64,000 nucleotides of DNA from Lacipirellula limnantheis (GTDB lineage Bacteria > Planctomycetota > Planctomycetia > Pirellulales > Lacipirellulaceae): the NCBI RefSeq assembly GCF_007746075.1, contig NZ_CP036339.1, positions 4,865,786 through 4,929,785 of the forward strand, in the 5' to 3' direction. Of this stretch, positions 8,129 through 16,667 are shown in pieces. A model generated the notes under the pieces. It was not told where the DNA came from, ran no database searches, and saw only the letters and a program-made list of their open reading frames with translations. Each line of letters opens with the position of its first letter. The first letter of the stretch is position 1. Position numbers and translations under genes: made by a program.

Positions 8129-8202
8129 TCGGGCCGACAGGATTCGAACCTGCGACCTTTTGACCCCCAGTCAAACGCGCTACCAGCCTGCGCTACGGCC
8201 CG
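8129..8202 (-). tRNA. tRNA-Pro (anticodon GGG)
   Basis: 74-base cloverleaf on the minus strand. Acceptor stem CGGGCCG pairs with CGGCCCG, followed by discriminator A. D-arm GCGC...GCGC, anticodon stem TTTGA/TCAAA enclosing loop CTGGGGG (anticodon GGG, read CCC/CCU), and T-arm GCAGG-TTCGAAT-CCTGT are all present. CCA is not encoded. Confidence 0.97.
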
Positions 8203-8469
8203 AACTTTTTGAAGATTCTGTGCCCGGCCGACGCGATCCTGCCGCAGGAAGAGGGCGGATCGACGGTCGAAAACGGCCGAGTTGAGTCCGGCTAGTTTAT
8301 CAACGGCTCGAGAGGACGGCAATGGAGGGCCCGTGGGCGGGTGTTTTCGGCTCGCCGCGGCGATTACAATCGAGCTGGCGCCACCGCGCTGCTTTTCCGA
8401 GGTAACTTTTCGAGAAGAGCCTCGTCATCGTCGTTGTCACTTGCTCGACCTGTCCGGGAGCGTTTCACC

Positions 8470-9759
8470 ATGCGTCGCTGCTGCATCCTCGCTTGCCTCA
8501 CGTTGGGTTTCGTGCCGCTGAATTCGTCGCTCGCCCAGGCGGACGACAAGATCGACTTCGCCGCGCAGATCCAGCCGATCCTCACCGCCAAGTGCGCCGG
8601 CTGCCACGGCGCCGAGAAGGCGGCGGCGAAGTTGCGGCTCGACTCGGCCGACCAGATCACGGCGTTCGAGGAGAAGGACCATCTGCTCGTCGCCGGCAAA
8701 CCCGATGAGAGCGAGCTCTACCAACGCCTCGTCCTCCCCGCCGACGACAAGAAGCGGATGCCCAAAGGCGCCGATCCCCTTCCCGAAGCTGAGATCGCGC
8801 TGATCAAGCAGTGGATTGAACAAGGCGCCGTCCTTGCCGCGGTGGCCGCGGTGACGACGCCGGCTCCAGCCGACGCGGCGATGCCCGCTGACGAAGCCGC
8901 GAAGAAGGCGGCTGAGGAAGCCAAGGCGGCCGAAGCCGCGCTCAAAGCCGCTGATGAAGCTGAACTGGCCAAGGTCGCTCCCGCCGCCCCCGAGGCATTG
9001 GAAAAGCTCAAGCAAGCCGGCGCCAGCGTCATGCCGTTGTACGGCGAAAGCCCGCTGCTGCAAGTGAGCTTCGCCCGCGCCGATTCGCCCGCCGGCGACG
9101 AGGCGCTCGCCGCCTTGGCCGGCGCCGCCGACCAAATTGTCTGGCTCGATCTCAGCGGCGCTCAAGCCACCGGCGAAGGCTACAAGCAACTGGCGTCGCT
9201 GAAGAATCTCGGTCGCCTCCATCTCGAAAAGTCGAGCGTCGATGACGCCAGCCTCGCTCATGTCGCCGCGCTGCCGCGATTGGAGTACCTCAACCTCTAC
9301 AGCACGGCAGTTACCGACGCCGGCCTGGAACAACTCAAAGCCGCCAAGCGGCTCCGCAAGCTCTACCTCTGGCAGACGAAGGTCGGCTACGATCCCGCGC
9401 TCGCCCTGCAGGCAGGCACGCCCGGCCTCGAAGTAAATCTCGGCTGGGATCATCCCGGCGTCGTCAAGGCGCGGCTGACGAAGGAACTCGAAACCGCCAA
9501 GAAAACCGCGGAAGAGGCGACCGCAAAGGCCGCCGAAGCGCAGAAGACCCTTGAGGCCGCCAACGCCGAAAAGGCCGCGGCCGACGCCAAGCTGCAAGAA
9601 ATCGACGGGCAGCTCAAGGCGCTCGACGCCCCGCCCGTCGCTGAAGCGGCCCCGGCCGAAACCGCGCCGGCGGCAGCCCCAGCGGCCGAAGCCGCCCCCG
9701 CAGCAGACGCGGCCCCGGCCGCCGAGGCGGCGCCTGCGGAACAAGCTGCGGCGAAGTAG
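8470..9759 (+). CDS. Exported planctomycete-cytochrome/leucine-rich repeat protein with Ala-Pro tail
   Basis: 429 residues. A signal peptide (residues 1-24) is followed by a planctomycete-type cytochrome C domain with a c-type haem motif CAGCH at 42-46 and the usual GKPDESELYQRLV and MPKGADPLPEAE segments. Residues ~130-175 are an Ala/Lys/Glu coiled coil. Residues ~230-320 hold leucine-rich repeats (VWLDLSGAQATGEGYKQLA, LGRLHLEKSSVDDASLAHVA). A second coiled coil (~325-380) ends in an Ala-Pro-Glu repeat tail. It probably sits in the periplasm or at the cell surface as an electron carrier with an interaction scaffold. ATG 8470 starts the signal peptide. Confidence 0.85.
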   Translation: MRRCCILACLTLGFVPLNSSLAQADDKIDFAAQIQPILTAKCAGCHGAEKAAAKLRLDSADQITAFEEKDHLLVAGKPDESELYQRLVLPADDKKRMPKGADPLPEAEIALIKQWIEQGAVLAAVAAVTTPAPADAAMPADEAAKKAAEEAKAAEAALKAADEAELAKVAPAAPEALEKLKQAGASVMPLYGESPLLQVSFARADSPAGDEALAALAGAADQIVWLDLSGAQATGEGYKQLASLKNLGRLHLEKSSVDDASLAHVAALPRLEYLNLYSTAVTDAGLEQLKAAKRLRKLYLWQTKVGYDPALALQAGTPGLEVNLGWDHPGVVKARLTKELETAKKTAEEATAKAAEAQKTLEAANAEKAAADAKLQEIDGQLKALDAPPVAEAAPAETAPAAAPAAEAAPAADAAPAAEAAPAEQAAAK

Positions 9760-9774
9760 TCTGGAGCACTTCGG

Positions 9775-9853
9775 CCCCTGGCTCCGCCAGGGGATCGGCC
9801 AGCATACGGCAAGCGTCGTTACGCGTTGTGCTACCCCCTGGCGGAGCCGGGGG
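9775..9853. repeat. Paired GC-rich hairpin element
   Basis: Two palindromes, CCCCTGGCTCCGCCAGGGG at 9775-9793 and its inverted relative at 9834-9853, flank a 40-base spacer. The two halves are also near-inverted copies of each other. It lies between convergent genes and may end transcription from either side. It resembles the elements at 42398 and 53703. Confidence 0.75.
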
Positions 9854-9878
9854 CGGCAAGCGCGCCCACGAGAATGCT

Positions 9879-10451
9879 CTAGCTGGCGGGCGGCTCGGCG
9901 CGCCGCGCGTAGTCGCGATTCCCCCATGCGGCCGCGTTGTGCGCCGCCGAACCGCCGCGCGGAATCGTCAGCGTCGTCCACTCGTCGCCCGCCCAATGCC
10001 GGGCGAGTTGAACGATCTGCCCCACATGGTACGACGTATGCGCCAACGATCGCTGCATCGCCAGCGGCACGGAGTGCGCTTCGCCCCGAATCTGCACCGT
10101 TCGCGCAATGTCGGCCGCGTCTAGCGAGGTCAGCGTGCCAAACAGCGCCCGCCACGCCTCTTCCCACGCGGCCAGCAGTGCCGCGCGACCGGCCCGCGCA
10201 TCAACGAACTCGCCATCGCGATTACGCTCGGGCTTCTCGCCGTCGCTCGTCAGAAAATCGGTCCACCGCGACGCCAGATTTCCGGCGACGTGCTGCATGA
10301 TCACCGCGATCGAGTTGGTGTTCTCGTCCAGCGCCTGATGAAGCGCGTCGTCGCCGATCTGAGCGACCGCGCGGTCGACAAGCGATTTGTGATATTGGAA
10401 CGATTGCCGCGTCGCGTCGACCCAATGCAACAGCAACTCCGTTGAATCCAT
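9879..10451 (-). CDS. DinB-like (DUF1572) family protein
   Basis: 190 residues with the DinB/YfiT four-helix fold and a likely metal triad. Candidate histidines are in IMQHVAGN and in LAHTSYHVGQIVQLAR, the classic spacing of DUF1572 proteins. DinB-like proteins are often thiol-dependent or metal-dependent transferases; the reaction here is unknown. The 32-base gap to the upstream aminotransferase gene on the same strand suggests cotranscription. Confidence 0.85.
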   Translation of the reverse strand: MDSTELLLHWVDATRQSFQYHKSLVDRAVAQIGDDALHQALDENTNSIAVIMQHVAGNLASRWTDFLTSDGEKPERNRDGEFVDARAGRAALLAAWEEAWRALFGTLTSLDAADIARTVQIRGEAHSVPLAMQRSLAHTSYHVGQIVQLARHWAGDEWTTLTIPRGGSAAHNAAAWGNRDYARRAEPPAS

Positions 10452-10483
10452 CGCAAGTCCTCATTTGATTTGGGAAAGCAACC

Positions 10484-11386
10484 CTACTCGACGACTACTT
10501 CGCCAGTAGTTGCCGTCAGCTCACGGAAGCAAGCGGTCAGCCGATTCAGCACCGGTCGATCGCCCGCGCGACCGATCGACCGCCCGTCGACCTCGACGAT
10601 GGGCGTCAACTCCCCCATGGTGCCGGTACAGAACGCTTCCTCCGCTCGATAAAGCTCCGCCAAACTAAAGTCGCCCTCGCGACACGCGATGCCATGCTCG
10701 CGGCAGAGTTGCAGCACCACCGACCGCGTAATCCCCTCCGGGCAGGCCGCCGTCGTTGAGGTGCAGACGACTCCCTCGGAGACAAAGAAAACGTGGGTCG
10801 CGTTCGTTTCCGCAATAAATCCGCGGCCATCGAGCATCAACGCATCGTCGGCCCCGGCCGCATTCGCCTGGATCTTCGCCAGGATCGAGTTGAGCAGATT
10901 ATTGTGGTGGATCTTCGGATCGAGCACCTCCGGCCCTGGCCGCCGATACCCCGACGTGATCAGCCGGATCCCCGCCTGATCGTAAACGGGCGGCTTATGC
11001 TCGGCCAGCACGATCAGCGTCGGCCCGGCCTGGTTGAGCCGCGGATCCATGCCGCTGGTGACCTTCACGCCGCGCGTGAGCGTCAGACGAATATGCACGC
11101 CGTCGCGCATCTGGTTCGCCGCCAGCGTGCGGCGAATCTCCTCGATGATCTTCTCGTGCGGCGGAATCTCGGCAAATGCCAGCGCCTGCGCCGAGTGGAC
11201 CAAACGATCGAGATGTTCGCGCAGCTTGAAGATCCGACCGTTGTACAGCCGCAGTCCCTCCCACACGGCGTCCCCGCCTTGCACCGCCGAATCAAACGGA
11301 CTGATCCCCGCCTCATCGCGATGAACCAGCCGCCCGTTAATGTTCACCTGCAAGTCGCGATTCCGTTCGTCGTATTTCTGCAGCAT
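10484..11386 (-). CDS. Class IV PLP aminotransferase (branched-chain/D-amino acid type)
   Basis: 300-residue fold-type IV enzyme. The PLP-binding Lys is Lys158 in DPKIHHNNLLN; Glu193 in GFIAETNATHVFF contacts the cofactor, and GITRSVVLQL is the phosphate-binding segment. The early GDAVWEGLRLYNGRIF is typical of IlvE-like members. It moves amino groups between amino acids and 2-oxo acids; branched-chain specificity is likely but a D-amino acid or aminodeoxychorismate role cannot be excluded. The ATG at 11386 has no strong ribosome site. A sulfotransferase-like gene lies upstream on the same strand, with a hairpin repeat between. Confidence 0.88.
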   Translation of the reverse strand: MLQKYDERNRDLQVNINGRLVHRDEAGISPFDSAVQGGDAVWEGLRLYNGRIFKLREHLDRLVHSAQALAFAEIPPHEKIIEEIRRTLAANQMRDGVHIRLTLTRGVKVTSGMDPRLNQAGPTLIVLAEHKPPVYDQAGIRLITSGYRRPGPEVLDPKIHHNNLLNSILAKIQANAAGADDALMLDGRGFIAETNATHVFFVSEGVVCTSTTAACPEGITRSVVLQLCREHGIACREGDFSLAELYRAEEAFCTGTMGELTPIVEVDGRSIGRAGDRPVLNRLTACFRELTATTGEVVVE

Positions 11387-11434
11387 GCTCTTTTTGAACC
11401 GTTACTCAAGTGAAAATAGAAAGGGGAGGGCGGT

Positions 11435-11506
11435 GTCATTCTGAGCGAAGCGAAGAATCTAGAGCCTCAAAAACAGCATCTGATCCTTCGCTTCGCTCAG
11501 GATGAC
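11435..11506. repeat. Inverted-repeat element with 25-base arms
   Basis: Left arm 11435-11460 reads GTCATTCTGAGCGAAGCGAA then GAATCT; right arm 11482-11506 is its near-perfect reverse complement (two mismatches). It sits between the sulfotransferase and aminotransferase genes. A related element is at 31806. Confidence 0.85.
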
Positions 11507-11520
11507 GCAACTCGTCGCAT

Positions 11521-12249
11521 TCACCGCAATCGGTGCTCATACAACCGCCGGTAGAGTCGCTCGCACTCGGCCAGCACTTTCGTCAGGCGTTCAGGCACGA
11601 TGTCTTCCTTCGGCTTGTACGGCGCAAACGTCGTCGTCTCATAAACCTTGGCATACCAGAACGGCGCCCAGGCTCCATCCGTCTCACGCGGCCCCGCCGC
11701 CCACCGGAGCATTTCCTCTCGAAACGGCACGTCGACCGCGTCGCAGAGCAGGGCGAGCATCCGCCGCGGCTGCCGCAGCACGTCCGCCGCGTCGAGCACC
11801 GGCGGCGTCAGCCCGGTACGCGCGCGAATCCGCTCGAACAGCGCCAGCTGCTGCGGCAACCCTGTGTCCTCCACGCGCGGCGTCGGCAGGAACTCCAGCA
11901 GCGACGTGAGCATCTCCCGCGGTTCACGAATGAGAAACGCGCTCGTCAGCTCATCGATCCACGCCAGTTCCACTTCTGGCAACAGATGATGGGCCATCTG
12001 CTTTTGATAGAAAACCTGCCGGCCGTCCGGAACGGGCCCGGTCAGCCAGCGAATGACGGTCGCCAACTCAGCGTCGTGACGGGCCAGCGTTTCGTCGTAC
12101 CCCGGATGCCGCCGGTCGCCCGTCATCTTTAGATAGTGAGCGTACAGCGGCTCGTCGCACACCGCCGCATCGGGCCGACTCCCCCACGACCGCATCATCG
12201 CGGTGGAGATGTTTCGCGGTCCCGACCACATGGCCAAGCGAAGAGACAT
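11521..12249 (-). CDS. Sulfotransferase-like P-loop protein
   Basis: 242 residues beginning MSLRLAMWSGPRNISTAMMR; the SGPRNIST loop is the 5'-phosphosulfate-binding type P-loop of PAPS sulfotransferases. The later AFLIREPREMLTSLLEFLP matches the 3'-phosphate-binding RDPR region. I recall the same P-loop protein being fused or adjacent to class IV aminotransferases in several bacteria, which fits the neighbouring gene. Whether it transfers sulfate or only binds a nucleotide is unknown. Confidence 0.8.
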   Translation of the reverse strand: MSLRLAMWSGPRNISTAMMRSWGSRPDAAVCDEPLYAHYLKMTGDRRHPGYDETLARHDAELATVIRWLTGPVPDGRQVFYQKQMAHHLLPEVELAWIDELTSAFLIREPREMLTSLLEFLPTPRVEDTGLPQQLALFERIRARTGLTPPVLDAADVLRQPRRMLALLCDAVDVPFREEMLRWAAGPRETDGAWAPFWYAKVYETTTFAPYKPKEDIVPERLTKVLAECERLYRRLYEHRLR

Positions 12250-12297
12250 GAGTAGTGCACCGTCAACGGGTCAGTGGGCGTGGGCGAACTGCGGAGG

Positions 12298-12381
12298 AAA
12301 TGACGAATGACGAAGCCCGAATGCCGAATGGGGCCCACCACGCCTTTCCATTCGTCATTCGTCATTCTGACTTCGTCATTT
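12298..12381. repeat. Word-type inverted repeat (GAATGAC family)
   Basis: Left arm (12298-12330) and right arm (12348-12381) are near reverse complements built of repeats of AATGACGAATGACGAA and its variants. It lies upstream of the MFS gene. Translated, it yields the meaningless peptide FVIRHSDFVI that is often annotated by mistake in planctomycete genomes. Confidence 0.85.
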
Positions 12382-12525
12382 ATTATCCTCCCTGCGGCTT
12401 TCACGCGGCCCAGCCGCAAACTACACTTTTACCCATCGCCAATGGCGGGCGGCAGCGGGGGGCCAAACTTTTCCACCCCGCTCGTCGCCGTAGCTCGCCT
12501 TCCCCGCACATACGAGGACGTAGCC

Positions 12526-13863
12526 TTGTCAGCCGTCGCCCGCTTGTCCGTGATGATGTTCCTCCAGTTCTTCACCTGGGGGGCCTGGTTCGTGACGCTC
12601 GGCGCCTGCCTCGGGGCCAACGATTTGTCCGGATCGATCGCCGCCGCCTACGGCACCGCTCCGATCGCGGCGATCGTCGCCCCGCTGTTCCTAGGCCTGA
12701 TCGCCGACCGTTTCTTTCCCTCCCAGGTGGTGATGGGAGTGCTGCTGCTCATCGGCGGGGGTCTCCTCTGGGTCTTGCCAGGTTACGCCGAAGCGGGAAA
12801 CGCGAACATCGTCTACTGGCTGATTCTCGGCCACATGCTCTGCTACATGCCAACGCTTGGTTTGAGCAACACGATCGCCTTCACCAACATCTCCGACCAG
12901 AGCCTGTTCCCCAGAGTCCGAGTCTGGGGCACCATCGGCTGGATCGCCGCCGGCCTCGTCGTCGGCTTCAAGGGCTGGTCGGCCAGCTACAACATTTTCT
13001 ACCTCGCCGCCGTGTGCTCGGGTCTACTCGGCGTCTACTGCTTCACGCTGCCCCACACGCCGCCGCCGGCCAAGGGAAAGCCGATGGATATGCGTACGCT
13101 GCTGATGCTCGACGCGTTGCGGCTCCTGAAAAACCCCTCGTTCTTTGTCTTCATTCTCTGCTCGACGCTCATTTGCATTCCGCTCGCTTACTACTACGGC
13201 TTCACGTCCAACTACCTCAGCCAGATCGGCTTCAAGCAACCCGCCTCGACGATGACGCTCGGCCAAATGAGCGAAATCGTCTTCATGCTGCTGATCCCTT
13301 TCTTCTTCCGCCGCCTCGGCGTGAAGTGGATGATTCTCGTCGGCATGGCCGCGTGGGTGATTCGTTACCTCTTGTTCGCCTTCGGAGCGCCTGATCAAAC
13401 CGTCTGGATGATCCTCGCCGCCGTCCTCCTCCACGGCGTCTGCTACGACTTCTTCTTCGTCACCGGCTTCATGTACACCGACAGCAAGGCCCCGAACGAA
13501 GTTCGCGGGCAGGCTCAGGGGATGCTCGTCTTCTTCACCCAGGGCGTCGGCATGTTCTTCGGCTACATGGTCGCCGGCAATCGCTTTGCCACCTCGGTGC
13601 CGAAGTACCAGGAGCTCGCTGACGCCTTCAAGGCTGCCACGCCTGCCGAAACCGTGTCGTTCGCTGAGTCGTTCAAGCAAATGTTCTCGGTTGCTCGGCC
13701 AGAGGCAATCGAATCGACAGCCTTGCTACGCGAAACGATGCTCCAATGGCGTGAGTTCTGGCTCCTCCCCGCCGGCATGGCCGCCGCGGTGCTAGTGATC
13801 TTCCTCGTCGCCTTCCACGACCGCGACACGTCCAAGCCGATCGAAATCGAAGAAACGGCGTAA
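12526..13863 (+). CDS. MFS transporter, nucleoside:H+ symporter-like
   Basis: About 445 residues with roughly 12 membrane segments. The start motif ARLSVMMFLQFFTWGAWFV and the segment NTIAFTNISDQSLFPRVRVW (within TM4-loop) are characteristic of the NupG-like nucleoside:H+ symporter family. It probably imports nucleosides or sugars across the inner membrane. The open frame extends to 12307, but that part overlaps the inverted repeat; I prefer TTG 12526, which has GAGGA seven bases upstream. It is not clearly in an operon. Confidence 0.85.
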   Translation: MSAVARLSVMMFLQFFTWGAWFVTLGACLGANDLSGSIAAAYGTAPIAAIVAPLFLGLIADRFFPSQVVMGVLLLIGGGLLWVLPGYAEAGNANIVYWLILGHMLCYMPTLGLSNTIAFTNISDQSLFPRVRVWGTIGWIAAGLVVGFKGWSASYNIFYLAAVCSGLLGVYCFTLPHTPPPAKGKPMDMRTLLMLDALRLLKNPSFFVFILCSTLICIPLAYYYGFTSNYLSQIGFKQPASTMTLGQMSEIVFMLLIPFFFRRLGVKWMILVGMAAWVIRYLLFAFGAPDQTVWMILAAVLLHGVCYDFFFVTGFMYTDSKAPNEVRGQAQGMLVFFTQGVGMFFGYMVAGNRFATSVPKYQELADAFKAATPAETVSFAESFKQMFSVARPEAIESTALLRETMLQWREFWLLPAGMAAAVLVIFLVAFHDRDTSKPIEIEETA

Positions 13864-13887
13864 TTCGCCTTTAATCAGCGATCCAAC

Positions 13888-13961
13888 GGGGTCGGGGACC
13901 TTTTGCCACTGGCGAGTCGCGTTTGGCAGAACGCCTCCAGTGGCAAAAGGTTCCCGACCCC
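13888..13961. repeat. Inverted repeat with 27-base arms (CCACTGGCG family)
   Basis: Left arm 13888-13914 begins GGGGTCGGGGACCTTTTGCC; right arm 13932-13961 is its reverse complement apart from one inserted base and one mismatch. It lies 25 bases after the MFS stop and could fold as a long hairpin terminator. Part of the arm (GCCACTGGCG) recurs at 63857. Confidence 0.9.
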
Positions 13962-14123
13962 TTCGCACGCCAAGCCGCCGCTGGTGCGCGCCTACGGACC
14001 CAGCCCCTTATTTTCCGCTCCCGCGGGACGAGAACCGCAGGGCCAGGCGCCTGCGCCCTCCGCTATACTGACACCCACGCTGACGTCGTATATCTAGTTC
14101 GTGTCCGCCCCAGGAACGCCGCC

Positions 14124-15053
14124 GTGAACGCCGACGAAACCAGATCAACCCTCCGCACGAGCCTGGTCGCCTTTTTCGCCGTGCTGGCCCTGCTGGTCGG
14201 CGCCTACTTTTTCGGCGTCAACCAGTCGAGCCGCGGCATTCTCTCCACCTTGAAAGAACAAGACGCCAAAGAACATCTGGTCGCCGCCATGCTCGTCAAC
14301 CTTCAAGCGGCTTCGGAGGCGGAGAAGAGCGCCGTCATGGCCGAAACCGACGAAGCCTCGCAGACCAACGCCGCCGAGGCGCAACAAAAATCCGCTGCCG
14401 TCGAAGCAGACAGGCGCGAGCTCAGCGGCTTGATTGAGGGAAACGGTCAAGCTGAAGACGAGCAACAGCTTCTCAACGAGTTCAACACAGCCTGGGCGGC
14501 GTACCAGGATCTTGACCGCGAGATTCTCGCCCTCGCCGTCGAGAACACAAATCTCAAAGCCGTGAAACTCTCACTGGGCCCCGCCGCCGAGGCCCTCGCG
14601 CGCTTCGACGCCGCGCTGCAACAGCTCGCCGCCACGGCGGGCGCCACCCCCGACGGCGCCCAGGCAGCGCAGGCAGCGTTCCAAGCCGTCGTCGCCGCCC
14701 ACAACATCCACACCTTGCAGGGCCCCCACATCGCCGAGTCGAGCGACGCGGAGATGGACCGCATCGAAGGCGAAATGACCGAGCTCGACAAGCAGGTCAG
14801 CGCCTCCCTGGAAACGCTCGCCAACCTCCCCGGCGCCGAGCAGCAGGCCGAACTAGCGCAAGCCCAAGCCGCCTACCAGGAATTTCAAAAGGTCCAAACG
14901 CAAATCCTGGAGCTCTCCCGCCGCAACAGCAACGTCCGCTCGCTCACCTTGTCGCTCGGCAAGAAGCGATTGGCAACCGCGAGCTGCACGGAGACTCTCA
15001 CCGCTCTGCAGAAATCGATTCGCAACGAGAAGTCTCCTGCCACTCGCTGGTAG
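14124..15053 (+). CDS. Membrane-anchored helical-bundle protein (chemoreceptor sensor-like, no output domain)
   Basis: 309 residues from GTG 14124 (AGGA upstream). A single membrane helix at residues ~12-32 (LVAFFAVLALLVGAYFFG) is followed by a long Ala/Glu/Gln-rich helical region. It resembles the four-helix-bundle ligand-binding module of methyl-accepting proteins: two similar units, each ending with a LTLSLG/KLSLGPA-type helix. No HAMP or signalling domain follows, so it would be a sensor-only or structural protein facing the periplasm. Codon use is normal. Function unknown. Confidence 0.7.
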   Translation: MNADETRSTLRTSLVAFFAVLALLVGAYFFGVNQSSRGILSTLKEQDAKEHLVAAMLVNLQAASEAEKSAVMAETDEASQTNAAEAQQKSAAVEADRRELSGLIEGNGQAEDEQQLLNEFNTAWAAYQDLDREILALAVENTNLKAVKLSLGPAAEALARFDAALQQLAATAGATPDGAQAAQAAFQAVVAAHNIHTLQGPHIAESSDAEMDRIEGEMTELDKQVSASLETLANLPGAEQQAELAQAQAAYQEFQKVQTQILELSRRNSNVRSLTLSLGKKRLATASCTETLTALQKSIRNEKSPATRW

Positions 15054-15087
15054 ACAAGCTGCAAGACGTAGCCTTTGCTCTCAACCG

Positions 15088-15333
15088 ATGAATCCATCCA
15101 TGGAAGCCGCCGCCATCGTCTGCCCCAAATGCAACGGCCAGATGAACCAAGGCTTCGTCGCCGACAAGACTCGCGCCGCAGTGGAAGTAATGACGTGGCG
15201 CCCCGGCCCGCCGGAGACGTCGTTCTTCAGCGGCACCAAGCTCCCCGCCGGTTCGCTCCCCATCGCCGCCTTCTGCTGCGAACACTGCGGCTATCTGGAG
15301 TTCTACGCCAGCAAACTGTTCGGCCGCCACTGA
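15088..15333 (+). CDS. Small zinc-ribbon protein
   Basis: 81 residues (or 77 if the ATG at 15100 is used). Two cysteine pairs, CPKC near residue 12 and CEHC near residue 68, form a likely zinc ribbon around a beta-rich middle (WRPGPPETSFFSGTKLP). This is the layout of the small PF20097-type zinc-ribbon proteins found in many bacteria. No good ribosome site is visible; it may be read from the transcript of the gene ending 35 bases upstream. Function unknown. Confidence 0.75.
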   Translation: MNPSMEAAAIVCPKCNGQMNQGFVADKTRAAVEVMTWRPGPPETSFFSGTKLPAGSLPIAAFCCEHCGYLEFYASKLFGRH

Positions 15334-15956
15334 GAGAGCGTCTAACTCATTTAAACATTTGAGAACAGTGGAACCGCCGTTTGAGGCCAATGAACGCAGA
15401 TGATTTATCATCTGCGTCTATCCGCGTTCATCCGCGGTCCCATCGAATCCTCAGGCTTGCCGCCGTGCTCGTCGTGCCGTCGTTGCTCAATTTTCGCCGT
15501 GATTCCTGGGCGTCCTTGGCGGTTAATTTTTCAGACGGTGCAGTTAGCAAGCGGCCAGAAATAGTTGCTGAAATTGGCCGCGCACTCTGCTAGGGTGACG
15601 TTCGGCGAGGCGTTCTCTCGTCCCTCGTCGCTCTTCGGCAACTCGACATTGTCTCCACAACGACGGCCCTAACCGGGAGCGTTCCTGCTGACTGCACGCG
15701 GAGACTTTTGCGACTTTTGCGTCTCGGAAGCGCGATTAGAAAAACGCAAAATTCCGGCGCCGTTTTCACGCTCAATACGGTACAACGAGTCGGAAAACAC
15801 CGCTTCAATTCCGCTTGCCGGCGGTACGCAGGCCCAGAATTTTGCGGCTTTTTATTGGTGCCCCCCCGGGGCGCACGCAAAAGCAAAACCCCCTCGATCG
15901 GAGGGATGGCCAAGAAACGCCTCTTGTCGCGCTGCTAGCTAGTTGCGACGCAGCGC
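15334..15956. other. Gene-free stretch with repeats
   Basis: About 620 bases between the zinc-ribbon gene and the tRNA-Cys terminator. It holds the hairpin repeat at 15389-15436 and a looser inverted pair (AAAACGCAAAATTC near 15741 with GAATTTTGCGGCTTTT near 15837). Frames here are short and change with no protein character. It looks like a graveyard of intergenic repeats. Confidence 0.5.
15389..15436. repeat. Word-type hairpin repeat (GAACGCAGATGA family)
   Basis: GCAGATGA (15396-15403) pairs with TCATCTGC (15408-15415) across a four-base loop, and TGAACGC pairs with GCGTTCA further out (15424-15430). It continues into TCCGCGTTCATCCGCGG. The same kind of sequence recurs widely in planctomycete spacers. 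Confidence 0.75.
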
Positions 15957-15995
15957 AAAAAAGAGGCCGTTGGCTTCCCAGGAAGCCAACGGCCT
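15955..15995 (-). terminator. Intrinsic terminator of tRNA-Cys
   Basis: A 15-base perfect stem (AGGCCGTTGGCTTCC at 15964-15978 with its complement at 15981-15995) with a two-base loop. On the minus strand it is followed by TTTTTT, directly downstream of the tRNA. Confidence 0.92.
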
Positions 15996-16002
15996 AGGCA
16001 AG

Positions 16003-16074
16003 AGGCGCCGGTGAGAGTCGAACTCACGATGTCGGATTTGCAATCCGATGCCTTAGCCACTTGGCTACGGCGCC
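16003..16074 (-). tRNA. tRNA-Cys (anticodon GCA)
   Basis: 72-base cloverleaf. Acceptor GGCGCCG/CGGCGCC, D-arm GCC-AAGTGGCTAA-GGC, anticodon stem TCGGA/TCCGA with loop TTGCAAA (anticodon GCA), T-arm GTGAG-TTCGACT-CTCAC. CCA is not encoded; a strong terminator follows within ten bases. Confidence 0.97.
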
Positions 16075-16312
16075 GTGTCACTCGTCCTTAGAAAACTATG
16101 AAATCCGTTCGACCTGGTCAAGTGCAGGTCTTTTGCGGGTTAGGTCGTTTCGGCAAACAGGGTTTTCCTTGCTGCGTGTGACGCTAGTGCCTGTTTATCG
16201 GATTGGTTTGCAGCGGAACCTCACAAAATTTCGATGACCTCTCAGCGGCACGATGCCCGCTGGCTCGAACGCCCTGTCGGCCACTAGCACTCGCAGGAAA
16301 GGAATCTGCACG

Positions 16313-16654
16313 ATGCTCGAACGATCCTTCGGCGTGGCGGCGCGTCGTCGCCGGACACTGGACGCCCTGGTTCGACACGTCGCTGAGGCGAGCGTCGAAG
16401 CGATTTGCCGGCTCGTGCAGGAGCGGATCGAAACGATGGGGCCCAGCGAAGCCCGCGGCTACGTCCGGGCCCGCGCCGCCCGCGAGATTCGCCAACAAAC
16501 GCGGCTCGCCTTCGCCCAACAACCCGGCGTCGACGCCAATTGGGAACTGCTGGTCGTCGTCCGCTCGACCGAGCGCGTGGTGCCGCTGGCAATGCGGCAG
16601 CTCACCGCAATGCGGCTCCAGCGCCAAACCGCCGCCCACCGCCGCGCGGCATAG
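16313..16654 (+). CDS. Small basic hypothetical protein
   Basis: 113 residues starting MLERSFGVAARRRRTLDALV with AAGGA upstream. It is helical and Arg/Ala-rich, ending in a basic tail (RLQRQTAAHRRAA). Not recognised. It precedes another small gene by 13 bases, so the two are likely an operon. The start at 16313 fits the ribosome site better than the upstream ATG at 16253. Confidence 0.55.
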   Translation: MLERSFGVAARRRRTLDALVRHVAEASVEAICRLVQERIETMGPSEARGYVRARAAREIRQQTRLAFAQQPGVDANWELLVVVRSTERVVPLAMRQLTAMRLQRQTAAHRRAA

Positions 16655-16667
16655 GCGGCCGATCCGC

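Noticed and set aside
8437-10167. Long minus-strand open frame (576 codons) antisense to the cytochrome-LRR gene
   Set aside because: It mirrors the high-GC, Ala-rich gene on the plus strand, has Gly/Arg-heavy composition, no domain and overlaps the DinB-like gene.
12255-13394. Frame starting at the inverted repeat giving peptides such as FVIRHSDFVI
   Set aside because: This peptide is the translation of a dispersed repeat and runs out of frame through the MFS gene.
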